This document shows positions 46,205 to 57,775 of a stretch of 64,000 bases of DNA, in pieces. Every line of letters begins with the position of its first letter. The stretch's first letter is position 1. The position numbers and the translations under genes were made by a program. Below the pieces are notes generated by a model, which was not told where the DNA came from, ran no database searches, and was given only the letters and a program-made list of their open reading frames with translations. This stretch comes from Palaemon carinicauda (lineage: Eukaryota; Arthropoda; Malacostraca; Decapoda; Palaemonidae): assembly GCF_036898095.1 (NCBI RefSeq), contig NC_090743.1:21183243-21247242 (forward strand). The letters are read 5' to 3'.

Positions 46205-47560
46205 TTAAGAAGAGTTGGTCATCAATCGTATGATTGGCCTTGATTTTAGTGCTGCCTTTGACCGTGTTAATCATGAGGCCCTTGTTTTCAAACTGAAACA
46301 GTTGGGAGTGGGTGGGTCGTTTCTCAGCATTATTATTGATTTTTTAAGTAGTAGATCTCAAAGAGTTGTTGTTGATGGGCACCATAGTGAGTATAGGAAT
46401 GTGATATCCGGTGTTCCACAGGGTAGTGTTCTTGGCCCATTACTTTTCATACTATATACACATGACATGGGGTTTGGCCTAGAAAATAAGCTTGTTGCAT
46501 ATGCAGATGATGCTACTCTCTTTGCATCAATTCCATCCCCTGAATGTAGATCTGGGGTTGGTGAATCCCTTAATAGAGATTTAGCTAAAATTAGTGCATG
46601 GTGCAAATTATGGGGTATGAAGTTGAATCCTAACAAAACTCAAAGTATGATTGTAAGTAGGTCAAGGACGGTGGCTCCTCAACATCCGGATCTCTGTATT
46701 GATAATGTTTCTTTAAATTTGTATGACTCTTTCAAAATTTTAGGTGTGATTCTTGACAGCAAATTTACTTTTGAGAAACATATAAGGTCTGTGTCTTCTT
46801 CAATTGCACAAAAAATTGGCTTATTGAGAAAGTCTTTTAAGATATTCGGTGATCAATCTATTCTGAAGAAGTGTTTTAATTCTTTTATTCTACCTTGTTT
46901 TGAGTATTGTTCTCCTGTCTGGTCTTCAGCTGCTGATTCTCATCTTAATTTGTTGGACAGAAACTTACGGTCTATTAAATTTCTTATTCCTGATCTAGAT
47001 ATTAATCTCTGGCACCGTCGTTCAATTAGTTCATTATGCATGTTGCATAAGATTTTTCATAACTCTGACCATCCTTTACATTCAGATCTCCCTGGACAAT
47101 TCTATCCTGTTCGTAATACTAGGCAGGCAGTTAATTCTAATAGCCAGGCCTTCTCCATCATAAGACTCAATACTACGCAGTACTCTAGAAGTTTTATTCC
47201 AGCTGTTACCAAGTTGTGGAATGATCTTCCTAATCGGGTTGTTGAATCAGTAGAACTTCAAAAGTTCAAAGTTGGAGCAAATGCTTTTTTGTTGACCAGG
47301 CAGACATGAGTCTTTTTATAGTTTATATATGACATATTTGTTGTTGACGTTGTTAATAGTTTATAAATAATATATCTCTTTTGACATTACTTTTTTTAGA
47401 ATGATTTATTGTTAATTTGTTCTCTTCAGTTATTTATTTCCTTATTTCCTTTCCTCACTGGGCTATTTTTCCCTGTTGGAGCCCCTGGGCTTATAGCATC
47501 TTGCTTTTCCAATTAGGGTTGTAGCTTGGATAGTAATAATAATAATAATAATAATAATCG
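46205..47560 (+). mobile_element. Non-LTR retrotransposon, 5'-truncated, copy 1
   Basis: Contains the C-terminal RT frame below, a 215-base 3'UTR (CACTGGGCTATTTTTCCCTG, CTTATAGCATCTTGCTTTTC, GGTTGTAGCTTGG) and a TAA-rich tail (47535-47560). Its 5' end is lost just upstream of RT motif A. A TAA tail is a feature of I-clade elements, but the clade was not determined. Confidence 0.88.
46215..47309 (+). CDS. Non-LTR RT, C-terminal part
   Basis: 364 codons without interruption. Motif A DFSAAFDRVNH (residues 10-20), motif B GVPQGSVLGPLLF (66-78), motif C AYADDATLFAS (95-105) with both aspartates, then thumb and C-terminal domain (YCSPVWSSAADSHL at about 235), ending FLLTRQT. The fingers part of RT and the whole endonuclease are missing, so the copy cannot act alone. 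The open frame suggests a recent insertion. MVINRM at the start is probably fortuitous. Confidence 0.85.
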   Translation: MVINRMIGLDFSAAFDRVNHEALVFKLKQLGVGGSFLSIIIDFLSSRSQRVVVDGHHSEYRNVISGVPQGSVLGPLLFILYTHDMGFGLENKLVAYADDATLFASIPSPECRSGVGESLNRDLAKISAWCKLWGMKLNPNKTQSMIVSRSRTVAPQHPDLCIDNVSLNLYDSFKILGVILDSKFTFEKHIRSVSSSIAQKIGLLRKSFKIFGDQSILKKCFNSFILPCFEYCSPVWSSAADSHLNLLDRNLRSIKFLIPDLDINLWHRRSISSLCMLHKIFHNSDHPLHSDLPGQFYPVRNTRQAVNSNSQAFSIIRLNTTQYSRSFIPAVTKLWNDLPNRVVESVELQKFKVGANAFLLTRQT

Positions 47561-48242
47561 AATTCTAGATTCTATTTTTGCAACTGATCTTGTTAGTATT
47601 CTAATAATTATATTCTTAAGTACTCCTAATGATCATCTTACTTACGATACTTCTAGATTGATATTCTTAAGTGTTCTAGATAACAGTGTTACCTGCAATA
47701 GTAGTTAGTTTATAATCCTGCTTACATTACTCTTAAGTTGATATTCATAAGTGTTCCAGATAATAGCCACGTTCTTAAGTGTTCCAGATAATAGCCATGT
47801 TCTTAAGTGTTCCAGATAATGGCCATGTTCTTAAGTGTTCCAGATAATAGCCATGTTCTTCAGTGTTCCAGATAATAATATTACTTACAATTTTAAGTAA
47901 TTTAGGTTGACATTCTTAAGTATTCCTATTTACATTAATTTTACGTTGAATGAAAATCGATAAGGGTTGGACCTTGAGAGAAATTAGGCACATCGATTTA
48001 AAATCATACGTAGAATGAAAAAAGAAACTGATTTTGGCTTGGAGAACTCCTAAAATCCATAATGGCAGTCACCTGGCATAGGGCAAAAAAAAAATCGTCA
48101 CTAATTCTGTACATATTATATAGCATTTTGTAGCATTTGTAATGCTGATATTTCTTTACGAAGAACCATGTTCTGAAAATCAACTGGAAAGAAGTTATTT
48201 GTAATAGTCCACGTGTCATGGGTACTATTTTTTTTATCTACT

Positions 48243-48248
<6 letters not shown>
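47561..48248. repeat. Unassigned sequence with 28-bp tandem repeat (47747-47876)
   Basis: GTTCTTAAGTGTTCCAGATA followed by ATAGCCAT repeats at 47771, 47799, 47827 and 47855, period 28. The rest is unassigned. Confidence 0.8.
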
Positions 48249-48315
<67 letters not shown>

Positions 48316-48325
48316 TATACATATA

Positions 48326-48411
<86 letters not shown>
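48249..48411. repeat. TA microsatellite
   Basis: About 80 TA units with a few ATAC interruptions. Confidence 0.97.
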
Positions 48412-48412
<1 letters not shown>

Positions 48413-48744
48413 ATAATTTCTTGTTTTTAGAAGTTCGAAAAGGAAGTATAAGAAGCTAAAATAAAAACCCAGTAACATTGAATTTTTTTTTCTTGGTGGT
48501 CATACTATAGGCACAACTTTGTGTATCATTGCTAATAGTATATGAAAGTTTGTATCTATAATGCAAATATTTCTCGGATATCGAGTACTGTATTTTCTCT
48601 TGTTTCAAATACACAGTGGAATTATTTGATCTTATAATCTTTTATAAAACTGGATTGCAATGAATTAATGAAATGGGCTATAAAGCTTAGCACTGGGGCT
48701 GTGAGGCCATTCAGTGCCCAAATGTAATCGAAGAGAAATCCTGT

Positions 48745-49405
48745 AGTTATATTATTATTATTATTATTATTATTAATTGCTAAGCTATAACCCTATTTGG
48801 AAAAGCAGAATGTTATAAACCCAGGGGCTCCAATAGTGAGGAAAGGAAACAAGGAAAAATAAAATATTTTAAGAACAGTAACATTGAAATAAATATCTCG
48901 TATATAAACTATAAAACTTTAACAAAACAAGACGAACAGAAACTAGATTGAATAGTGCGCCCGAGTGTACCCTCAAGCAAGAGAACTCAAACCCAAGACA
49001 GTGGAAGACCATGGTACAGAAGTTCTGGCACTACCCAAGACAAGAGAACAAAGGTTTGATTTTGGAGTGTCCTTCTCCTAGAAGAGCTGCTTACCATAGC
49101 TAAAGTCTCTTCTACCCTTACCAAGAGGAAAGTAGCCACTGAACAATTACAGTGCAGTAACCCCTTGGGTGAAGAAGATTTGTTTGGTAATCTCAGTGTT
49201 GTCAGGTGTACGAGGACAGAGGAGAATATGTAAAGAATATGCCAGACTATTCGGTGCGCGTGTGTGTGGATAAAGGGAAAATGAACCGTAACCAGAGAGA
49301 ATGATTTAATATATTACTGTCTGGCCAGTCAAAGGACTCCATAACTCTCTAGCGGTAGTATCTCAACAGGTGGCTGGTGCCCTGACCAACCTACTACCTT
49401 ACTAA
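48745..49405 (-). mobile_element. SINE-like repeat sharing the LINE 3' tail
   Basis: Minus-oriented near full-length copy: ATT run 48748-48773, tail TAAGCTATAACCCTATTTGG, body to GTGCCCTGACCAACCTACTA at about 49400. Confidence 0.76.
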
Positions 49406-49859
49406 GAACTAGAATTTAAGAAGTTGCATAGCAATACACAAAAAGGAAGAAGGAAGGGGGATAAAGTAGAAAGATATAAGAAAGTGCTGCTAGGGATAGA
49501 AGGAACGCTACAAAAACCCTTAAATAATATCTAAAGTGCACCGCATAGGGTGCAGTGTTTGTAAATTCTGCTACGAAATTTTATAGAGTTCATTACCCCT
49601 ACCTTGGAAGTTTTTTTTTTTTTTCTTTTTTTTTAAGTGGTTAGTTATTCACTAGACAATGCATCAAGTCATTCCTTGAAGTCGTTTTTTTTCTGAGTTA
49701 CTGGTTAGAATTGATTGATATTTTGGAAATAGCAGTCATTTTCGTTGGTCACTTTAGATGACTCAGTATGATTCGGCACACTGCTATACTGTATGTGCTT
49801 GGAAGAAAGGCTCTTTTCCGTAAGTTACACCGAAGGGCCTCACTACTTTGAAAAAGACA

Positions 49860-51548
49860 AGTGAAGAACGAGGACTTAAAGAGCTGTCCCTCTATCTTAA
49901 TGGTAAATGATGATTGATTGATTGATTGATTGATTTAAAGTTTTCAGGCATCCTGACATCTACGGTCATTGACGCCGGGGTAAATGATGAAAGGCCTCTT
50001 TTGTCTTTGTTGGTGATTTCAATGCTCACCATAGGGAGTGGTTAAATTCTGTTTCTCCTACTGATCGCCATGGATTATGAGCTTTACACTTTGCCTCTGA
50101 ATCAGACTGTAAGCAAATCATAAGTGAATCTATTCACAGGTCTGGTAACTGCTTGGACCTCGTATACACCGACTCCCCTGGTATTATAACAAGTAAGGTT
50201 GTCTCTCCATTTAGGACATCTCTGATCATGGCTTGATTTAATTAGTAGTAAACACTGAGCAGCCTGCCCCTGATGTTTCATACTCATGTAAGATTTACAT
50301 AAAATCTCAAGCTAACTAGAATGGGACTTTGAGTGATCTTTTGAACTTGAATGGGTTACAGCTGTATAGTGGTGTTGAACCTCTTATCCCTTTGAATAAG
50401 AATCTAGTCAACATAGTTGATAGGCGTATCCCTTCTCGTGTGCTAAGGTACCGAGTGAAGGACAAACCATGGTTCAATGGTGATTATAGACGTGCTTATT
50501 TGGAGAAGCAGGAGGCCTATCATCTTTGGAAGGGTAACAGATCAGATTTGACCTGGAATAACTATACTCAGCTTAGAGGTTTTGCTCAGAGAGTTTTCAC
50601 TTCAACTACAAGGGGATAAATTTATCCATAAAAGAAACCCTTTCTGGTACAACCCAGGAGCATAAGTGGCGGACTACCCTTAAATCTGCACTATTTGGTG
50701 TAGATGCAACAGTTCCTTCTTTACTTGAACTAGATGGCTCTGACACTCACTGTCCAATGGAAAAGGAAATCCTTTTGGCTGATATGTTTGACAGTAAGCA
50801 GAATAATAAGAAACTTTATCTTCCTCATTCCTGTTTTCCTGAGGCTAAGCTAACTAGTTTAGCCTTTCGATCTCGTGAAATTAAAGCTCTCTTGATGGAC
50901 CTTGATGCTTATGGAGGTATAGACCCAAATGGTATTTTGTTTTATGTTTTTTTTTTTATAAAACTGCAGATTTCCCAACTCCAAAGTCATCTGCTATTTT
51001 GCACAAGTTAGCAATGTATTTATGGTAGATCAAGTCCAACTGATTACCGCCAAATTTCCATAACTCCCATATTGACTAAAGTTTTTTAATGTCTTTTGGC
51101 AAAACGTCTTAATAGGTTTACTGAAGGTAATCATCTGTTCCCTTGATGCAATTTGATTTTCGTAAAGGCCTTGGAGCATGTGATGCCCTTCTTACAATCT
51201 CCAATGCTGTACAGAAATCCCTTGATTGTGGTCAGGAAATTTGAATGATTGGCTTTGATTTTAGTGCTGCCTTTGACGGTGTTAATCATGAGGGCCTTGT
51301 TTTCAAACTCAAGCAGTTGGGAGTTGGTGGGTCGTTTCTTAGCATTGTTATTGAATTTTCAAGCAAGAGATCGTAAAGAGTTGTTGTTGATGGGCACTAT
51401 GTTTTTATAGTTTATATAGGAAATATTTATTTTAATGTTGTTGCTATTCTTAAAATATTTTTTCTTTCCTCACTGAGCTATTTTCCCTGTTGGGGCCCTT
51501 GGGCTTATAGCATCCTGCTTTTCCAACTAGGGTTGTAGCTTAAAAGTA

Positions 51549-51589
<41 letters not shown>

Positions 51590-51590
51590 C
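49860..51590 (+). pseudogene. Non-LTR retrotransposon copy 2, decayed
   Basis: Broken frames carry, in order: endonuclease block FVGDFNAHHREWL (about 50000-50040), an endonuclease-RT linker (50329-50619, KDKPWFNGDYRRAYLEKQEA), 50757-51011, then YRPISITPILTK, FRKGLGACDALL and motif A FDFSAAFDGVNH at 51255-51295. Shortly after, at about 51400, the coding sequence jumps to the 3'UTR, so the rest of RT including YADD is deleted. Ends with a TAA run at 51549-51585. It supplies the 5' part missing from copy 1. Confidence 0.85.
49914..49978 (+). mobile_element. 65-bp nested insertion with target duplication
   Basis: A GATT-headed unit (TTGATTGATT...GCGCCGG-type end, with CATCCTGACATCTACGGTCA) is flanked by GGTAAATGATGA at 49902-49913 and 49979-49990. 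The same unit is at 43870. Confidence 0.72.
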
Positions 51591-52842
51591 CTTAGTCAAC
51601 AAACGACAGGTTTTACAATACCCTACTCCGGACTGTATGATTAGGGTAATCATCTTTCAAATATAACCAATACTTTTTGGTTTTGACTTACTATATTAGT
51701 CAATAGAACGAAATTATAATAAAATTTCTATTGAATAAAAATCTTATATGTCTTACAGATGAATAAACTCATGACCAAATAAAGAAAATGTCAAAAAATA
51801 GTAGTGAATATTTTGAAGATGATCCCCCTACTAAACTTGGAGTGTTGCTCAAATAGTGCCAGTAGAAGATTGTCATGAAATTCTAGATTTTAGCTTTTAC
51901 ATTTTTTTAAGTCTTTATTTGTTATTGTGACTTGAGTTTACCAAAAGCAAGTTTTGTGGAATCCCGTGTCAATAGTGAACTTCCAAGAAACAAGATATGA
52001 AACCCAGCATTGTTACACGTGATAATCCTTCTCTGGCCGTTTCCATGCAAAGGTGACTACCGGTAGGCCTATGCCACTGCTATATCTTAGTTTATTTTAT
52101 GGTGGTATAATTATATGGTGACTTATTTTTTTCTAAATACACTTATTTACCTTTTAACCAGCATTAGTGAACATTGAAACATCACGTTCTTTTGTAACCC
52201 AACTTTGTACCAACTGCCGTAGATGGCTTGTCCTTACTTACCCAACCCCTTCTAAAATATCAAAATATGTTTTCTCGTATACTGTATTAGTACTCGATGT
52301 ACGCTCAATATAACTACAAGATAAAGTAAATCCTAATTTCTCACCAAACACAGAATTTACACTAGATATTTCTGAAAATATTTACTGCAGGTCTATATTC
52401 CTTATGAAGCAAATGAGGGTATTATTGTATTGTATCACTGTAGTACAGTACAAATTTACCCAAATGAGAAGTGATCCTGGTGTATTTATTGGTACCCTGA
52501 ATTCTTCTGATGCAAATAATTTGGGGTGAATATGCACGTTTCAAATTTTAGACATTTCAAAATTCCAGAAGGTATGATAGGAAAACTTAGTTTTATAAAG
52601 GAAACAAAAACTAGAGTACCCCGTACCATAAGTTTCCCCACCTAACATAAGCTGGTTTTATTATAGTTACGAACGGAAAAACTTCTCTACCTAAAAATAT
52701 TTTCATTTAGAAGAATGTCTGGGTATTATTGTACTGTAATACAGGGCAATGTAACCTAGGGAAAAAAACTACTTCTTTCTATAGAAAAAAATTCCCCTCT
52801 CTTCGAAAATGACACTCGTTCCTGTTGCAAATGAATAGTTTC
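51591..52842. other. Unassigned AT-rich sequence
   Basis: No gene or repeat family recognised. Confidence 0.5.
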
Positions 52843-52876
52843 AGATATATATATATATACATATATATATATTATG

Positions 52877-52966
<90 letters not shown>

Positions 52967-52979
52967 TATATATATATAT
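52843..52979. repeat. TA microsatellite
   Basis: TA run adjoining the palindrome that follows. Confidence 0.96.
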
Positions 52980-53309
52980 TCAAATAAGCCATATATATTT
53001 TTGATACATTAATGTCTGGATTCTCTTAACGACCTCGGGATCAGAGCCCCAGGCAAAATCTCACAAAGACAAGAGCTTGTGACCGGCCGGGAATCGAACC
53101 CTGGTCCGGCAAGCTTGTATAGACAGTGACTAAATTCGTGGCCAAGTGGTTTAGTCACTGTCTATACAAGCTTGCCGGACCAGGGTTCGATTCCCGCCCG
53201 GTCACAAGCTCTTGTCTTTGTGTGATTTCGCCTGGGGCTCTGATCCCGAGGTCGTTAAGAGAATTCAGACATTAATATATCAAAAATATATGTGGCTTAT
53301 TTGAATATG
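52976..53309. mobile_element. Long near-perfect palindrome with tRNA-like B boxes
   Basis: Arms 52976-53134 and 53150-53309 around a 15-base loop (TTCGTGGCCAAGTGG). Each arm carries GGTTCGATTCCCG (or its complement), an exact Pol III B box, and the loop plus right arm supplies TGGCCAAGTGG, close to an A box. The arms look like a tRNA-derived SINE and its own inverted copy. Only a few mismatches. Confidence 0.85.
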
Positions 53310-53336
53310 AAAAACACGTCTAAATGTGCAAAATTT

Positions 53337-53465
<129 letters not shown>

Positions 53466-53754
53466 AGCGATAAAGGGGGACCCCCATTGGGAACTCAGGG
53501 TTTTGGGTGGGGAAAGCATACTGGGGAAACGGTATAATGGTAAAACAAGCCTTTTCTTCTCTATATATTACCTTCTCTGATGTACTGTATAATAAACCGA
53601 TGAAAAAATACGGTAATATTGAGCTGCGCAATCTAACATTAGCAATGTTAGCGTAACATGCTAACATTAGCAATATTTTTCATTTATTTTTTGTCATTCT
53701 ACTGGTCGGTTGTAGTCGCTCTCGTTTGTTCGTTTGTACTTTGCAGGTTTCAAC

Positions 53755-53835
53755 CTTCTGCGCATAAACCGCTCCCCCCTGCGCATAGACTCCTTCCCCC
53801 TGCGCATAGACTCCTTCCCCCTGCGTATAGACTCC
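53755..53835 (+). repeat. 21-bp tandem repeat
   Basis: About four units of ACTCCTTCCCCCTGCGCATAG. Plus-strand translation repeats PLRIDSF. Confidence 0.88.
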
Positions 53836-54385
53836 TCCACCAATAGGATTTCTTTTTCTCTATCCGCTAAATTTAACTACTGTATTCGACTTCACCCGCT
53901 TTATTCAAGTTTATGACTTGATCCAGTACAACTATACCATTCCTTTTATGTAATGCCCTCGTATACATATCACGTTTGACCCCAGTATTACTCGTTTTAT
54001 TTGCCAATACCTTATAAAATCACCTCATTTTATTTTCCTATTAATATTATTTATCATAACTCCATTTTATCTTACTATATTACTTTTATACATTTTGTTA
54101 TTACCTTGTCACGCCCAGATTTCACATAAATACTTGCTCTGGACAAGTTTCCCATTCTAGTTAATTCATGCTTACTCTCTAGACTCCGTTGTTTTTCCGT
54201 TAACCAATCACGAACCTATACGTATGGAAAGTTTGCACAGGGGGTGTGGGTTAATATCTCCCTACCCCCTTCCCTTATCTCCCTCAAGTGGTCTCTTCAT
54301 ACCCCTTCCAACAAATACTTTTCTGTGGAAACCTTTGTTCTAGTCAGGTCTTTGTTATTTCAAGTGTTTTTTTTTTTTTTCGTAT
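53836..54385. other. Unassigned AT-rich sequence
   Basis: Nothing recognised. Confidence 0.5.
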
Positions 54386-54389
54386 TTTG

Positions 54390-54551
54390 TGGTGAAAGTT
54401 ATAGAAACTTGTAAAGGCTGCAGTATTCCATACTTAAAAGCATTTGCTAAATTTCATGGGGAATTTTTTGATACGTCAACCAATGTTGATAATTTCCTTA
54501 AATCACATAATGTAATATCCCAATGTTTTCAGTGTCCCAAATGCCGGTCAT
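54390..54551 (+). other. Short frame with CxxC zinc-ribbon-like ending
   Basis: About 53 codons: ETCKGCSIPYLKAFAKF, then an acidic stretch NVDNFLKSHN and QCFQCPKCRS before a stop. Two CxxC-type pairs resemble the N-terminus of IS1595/Merlin-type transposases, but no DDE part follows. It may be chance or an exon-like relic. Confidence 0.25.
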
Positions 54552-54692
54552 AGAAGTTGAGACGTCTCAGTCTCAACACCCCGGTGACCCACAAGTTTCG
54601 TCGTCCGGGTCATAAAAGTAAGTCATTAATTTCTTTATTTTAAATGTTTTTAACGTGCGCAGCTCAACATTATCATTTGCCAGTACAAGTTT

Positions 54693-54884
54693 GTGACCTG
54701 GGAAGGGGGTCCGGGGCCTTGCCCCTGGCTAGGGGCTGTGACCTGGGAAGGGGGTCCGGGGCCTTGCCCCTGGCTAGGGGCTGTGACCTGGGAAGGGGGT
54801 CCGGGGCCTTACCCCGGCTAGGGGCTGTGACCTAGGAAGGGGGTCCGGGGCTTGCCCCCGGCTAGGGATTGTGACCTGGGAACT
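54693..54884 (+). repeat. 45-bp minisatellite
   Basis: Four units plus a partial of GTGACCTGGGAAGGGGGTCC + GGGGCCTTGCCCCTGGCTAG + GGGCT. Period 45 keeps frame, giving 15-residue units (CDLGRGSGALPLARG) on the plus strand. Confidence 0.93.
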
Positions 54885-54967
54885 ACTAGGTTAGGTTAGG
54901 TGGGTTTGTTAGGTTCTGTACCCTTTTATATATTGTGTAAAGGGTATATGGAAAAATGCTTTAAAAT

Positions 54968-55090
54968 ACACATGCTAATATTAGCGTAGCATTGCTAACA
55001 TTAGCAATGTCAGCATAACATTGCTAACGTTAGCAATGTCAGTATAACATTGCTAACGTTAGCGTAACATTGCTAATGTTAGCGTGCGCA
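54968..55090. repeat. 29-bp repeats with a perfect 20-bp palindrome
   Basis: CATTGCTAACGTTAGCAATG is its own complement. Related units GCTAACATTAGCAATG also lie at 53630-53670. Confidence 0.88.
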
Positions 55091-55158
55091 GTACATACGT
55101 TCTTGATGAGTGAAGTGAGGACGGAATTTGAACAAGAGTCATTATATATAAACATTTT

Positions 55159-55355
55159 AACAGAAAATATATGTTTTCCTGTAAAAAATAATGTAATTTA
55201 ACCGGTTTTCCCCTTCATTTCATCCGCAACAACAGCAACCAGTTCGGCTACTTGAAGTTAGTCGAACTGGTTGTTCTGTTTGTTTGTGGTTGAAATGAAG
55301 GTCAAATTCGGTTAAATAATGTCATTTCCTACAGGAAACCATATATTTTCTGTTC
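55159..55355. mobile_element. Palindromic foldback element
   Basis: Arms 55159-55246 and 55263-55355: CAGAAAATATATGTTTTCCT / its complement, TTCATTTCA / TGAAATGAA, CAACCAGTTCG / CGAACTGGTTG. A half copy of the right arm recurs at 55616-55710 (GATGAAATGAAGGTTAAATT). Confidence 0.8.
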
Positions 55356-55711
55356 GAAATGAGATTTTGTAATACAGTACAACTTTACCAACGTCTGTTT
55401 TTCTTCAAAAATGACACTTATTTTCACTGCAAATTAAAACTTAAGGTATTATCTAATAAATGATATTCAATGGGGTTAGCGTGTACAGCTCAGCATGTAC
55501 TGCTTGCCTGTACATAGGCGCTTGATGTTTTTCTTTTTCCGCAGCACAAGCGAGCGCATGGCGGAGCAAAAACCATTAGATTTCTTAAAAATATCCTTGT
55601 TCTTAGACTATCTAACCAGTTTTCGGTTTATTTGCTGATGAAATGAAGGTTAAATTCAGTGAAAGCACATTATTTACTACAGGAAAAACTATTTTTTTCT
55701 GTTCAAAATGT

Positions 55712-57595
55712 TCAGACCGTAACTATAGTTTCACTAATATGTTTAATGGGGACTGGGACATTATAACTTGAGTATTGGTCGATTAAAATGTGAAGTCAAT
55801 TTCTTACTGTAAGTTCATTGTTTACTTTTCGGAGATTGATTAGGAATTACTGCACATGCTTTGTATGATGTAATCCTTACCTGGCTTTTTTAACCAATTA
55901 CGGGTTTCCAAATCTCATGAAGACATCTCCAAGAGGGAAGTACAATCAGTTTTGAAAGTTAGTGTAATTTCATCTCTTTTGGGAATTGATTTTGTTGAAA
56001 ACTCTCTCTGTTCAGTATATAGCTATTGTTGCTCTTGCGAAAGTATAAAATATCCCTGAAATAATGACCTACAGGCCTTCCGAGCACAGGTCATCGACGT
56101 ACCTCTTGATAGAACAGAGTATTAGCGATGTAATGTTCATTTTGCGAGCAAAGCGAGCCACGGCTGAACAAAAACTATAAGAAGGTTGTGAAGTTAATCA
56201 TAAATGATTCTTCTTCTATTAACGGGCTTTTGTCCTCCATTTGTACGGGATAAGCACGGTTGCCTTCTTTTTGAAGGACTTTGCTTAGGCTTTTGGGGTA
56301 AATTATTATACTGTATTTCAATTACTAGCCACTGACGTGACTCATATATTTTTCCAACTGGTTATCATGTGTATATTTTGTATTTCTGACCATTATTATT
56401 GCTATAAATCACTCATTTTGGGCATTTTCCACACTCAAAACCCCAGTTTCCCACTGGGGCCCTCCATAATTGTCTTTATATAAGGGAGATCCAAAAACTC
56501 ATAAACGATTGGTTTGCTACAATGATCATGGTCAGAAATGCATAAAACTCAAGGTAGCTAGTGGGAAAAATATATGGTTCATCTATTTGGCTAGAAATTA
56601 AAGTATCATATATTTACACCAGTACCTACTGGGGTGGGGGTCCTGTGACACCCCATAGACTGCCGTGTTTGTTTCCTAATCGCTTCACTCCTGAAACTTG
56701 GTATTTCTTGAGTGTCTCATATTTTAACCCATTCATAAAGCTTGAAAAATAACTATGTCCATCTGAAGTTATCAAAACTATTCAAAATACTAGTTAACAC
56801 ACCAGTAACACTTCTTATAGCCTTCAAAAGGGGGAGTGGCCCATTTTTTGGATGCCCTTGATATGGACAACTTTCTTGAATACGAACAAAGAAGATCCGT
56901 TTCAAATGTGTGGCATAGATGCGGGAGGAGCTAGTATAAAAAGGGATGGAGCTTGTATAGAAGATTGGACAAGAGAAATATGACAGAAAAAACAATTATG
57001 ATTGTAGATTATAAATGGGTATTAGTGCTAATAATACAGAATATTGGAAATCAGTTTGAATAGGAGAACCACTGTAAGAACTTTTATGAATTGTTCTCAA
57101 GGTCTTCTGTCTTGGCCATCAAAACGAGCAGTAGGCTAAAGAGGGCATTTTTATGAAGATAGGTATCGTAAGTTATTTTTAACTGTTGAATTAAATTCCA
57201 GGGTTCAAACCAGTGTTTTAATAGGGTTACATGCAATTATGTTGGTAAAAATCAGTTTAGAAATATTGTGCTACCATAAATTGAAACCGACACTTTTAAC
57301 TTCATATTTTTCTGACTGCTTACATGTTCAATTGTTCTTAGTCTATGTTTCTTGGAACATCACCCTGTTTATTTACAGTTTCATCCAGGGCTTGAATTTG
57401 GATTTAAGAATTTTGAATACTTAGTACATTGCGTTTTGAACAAATTTGACCATTTTTGTCTGAAGTAAGTACTTCAAGAGATACAGGACCCCTAAGAACA
57501 AGAATAATGGGAGACCACAGTGGGAAATGCAGTTTATAGGAGGGAAGGCTCACAATGTGTTATACAGTATAAGGGAAGTTGTACCAGCTTTCTAT
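55712..57595. other. Unassigned sequence
   Basis: No gene recognised. AT-rich with no clear repeat. Confidence 0.45.
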
Positions 57596-57599
57596 CTTA

Positions 57600-57775
57600 C
57601 AGTGGTTACATGTTCGCCTGGCATTCACATGGCAGCAGACTGATCCCAGCCTGGGACTGTTTAGTTGAAGCTGTTTACTGGGTAGGCCATCTTACCCTGC
57701 TGACATTTTGGTATGCGTCTCTCTGAATTATACTGGAACTAAAACCAGACACCTTTACCTTTAACCTGATCATGC
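57600..57775 (+). repeat. Possible tRNA-related SINE fragment
   Basis: AGTGGTTACATGTTCGCCTG resembles a tRNA 5' half and GACTGATCCCAGCC is a weak B box. Uncertain. Confidence 0.3.

Noticed and set aside
46358..46636. Minus-strand frame opposite LINE RT
   Set aside because: Antisense shadow of the YADD-containing RT frame.
53090..53195. Possible functional tRNA gene
   Set aside because: B box is exact but no complete cloverleaf was found by eye and it sits in a palindromic repeat.
54880..54915. TTAGG units that could be interstitial telomere repeat
   Set aside because: Only two or three units of the arthropod telomere motif; explained by local G-rich repeats.
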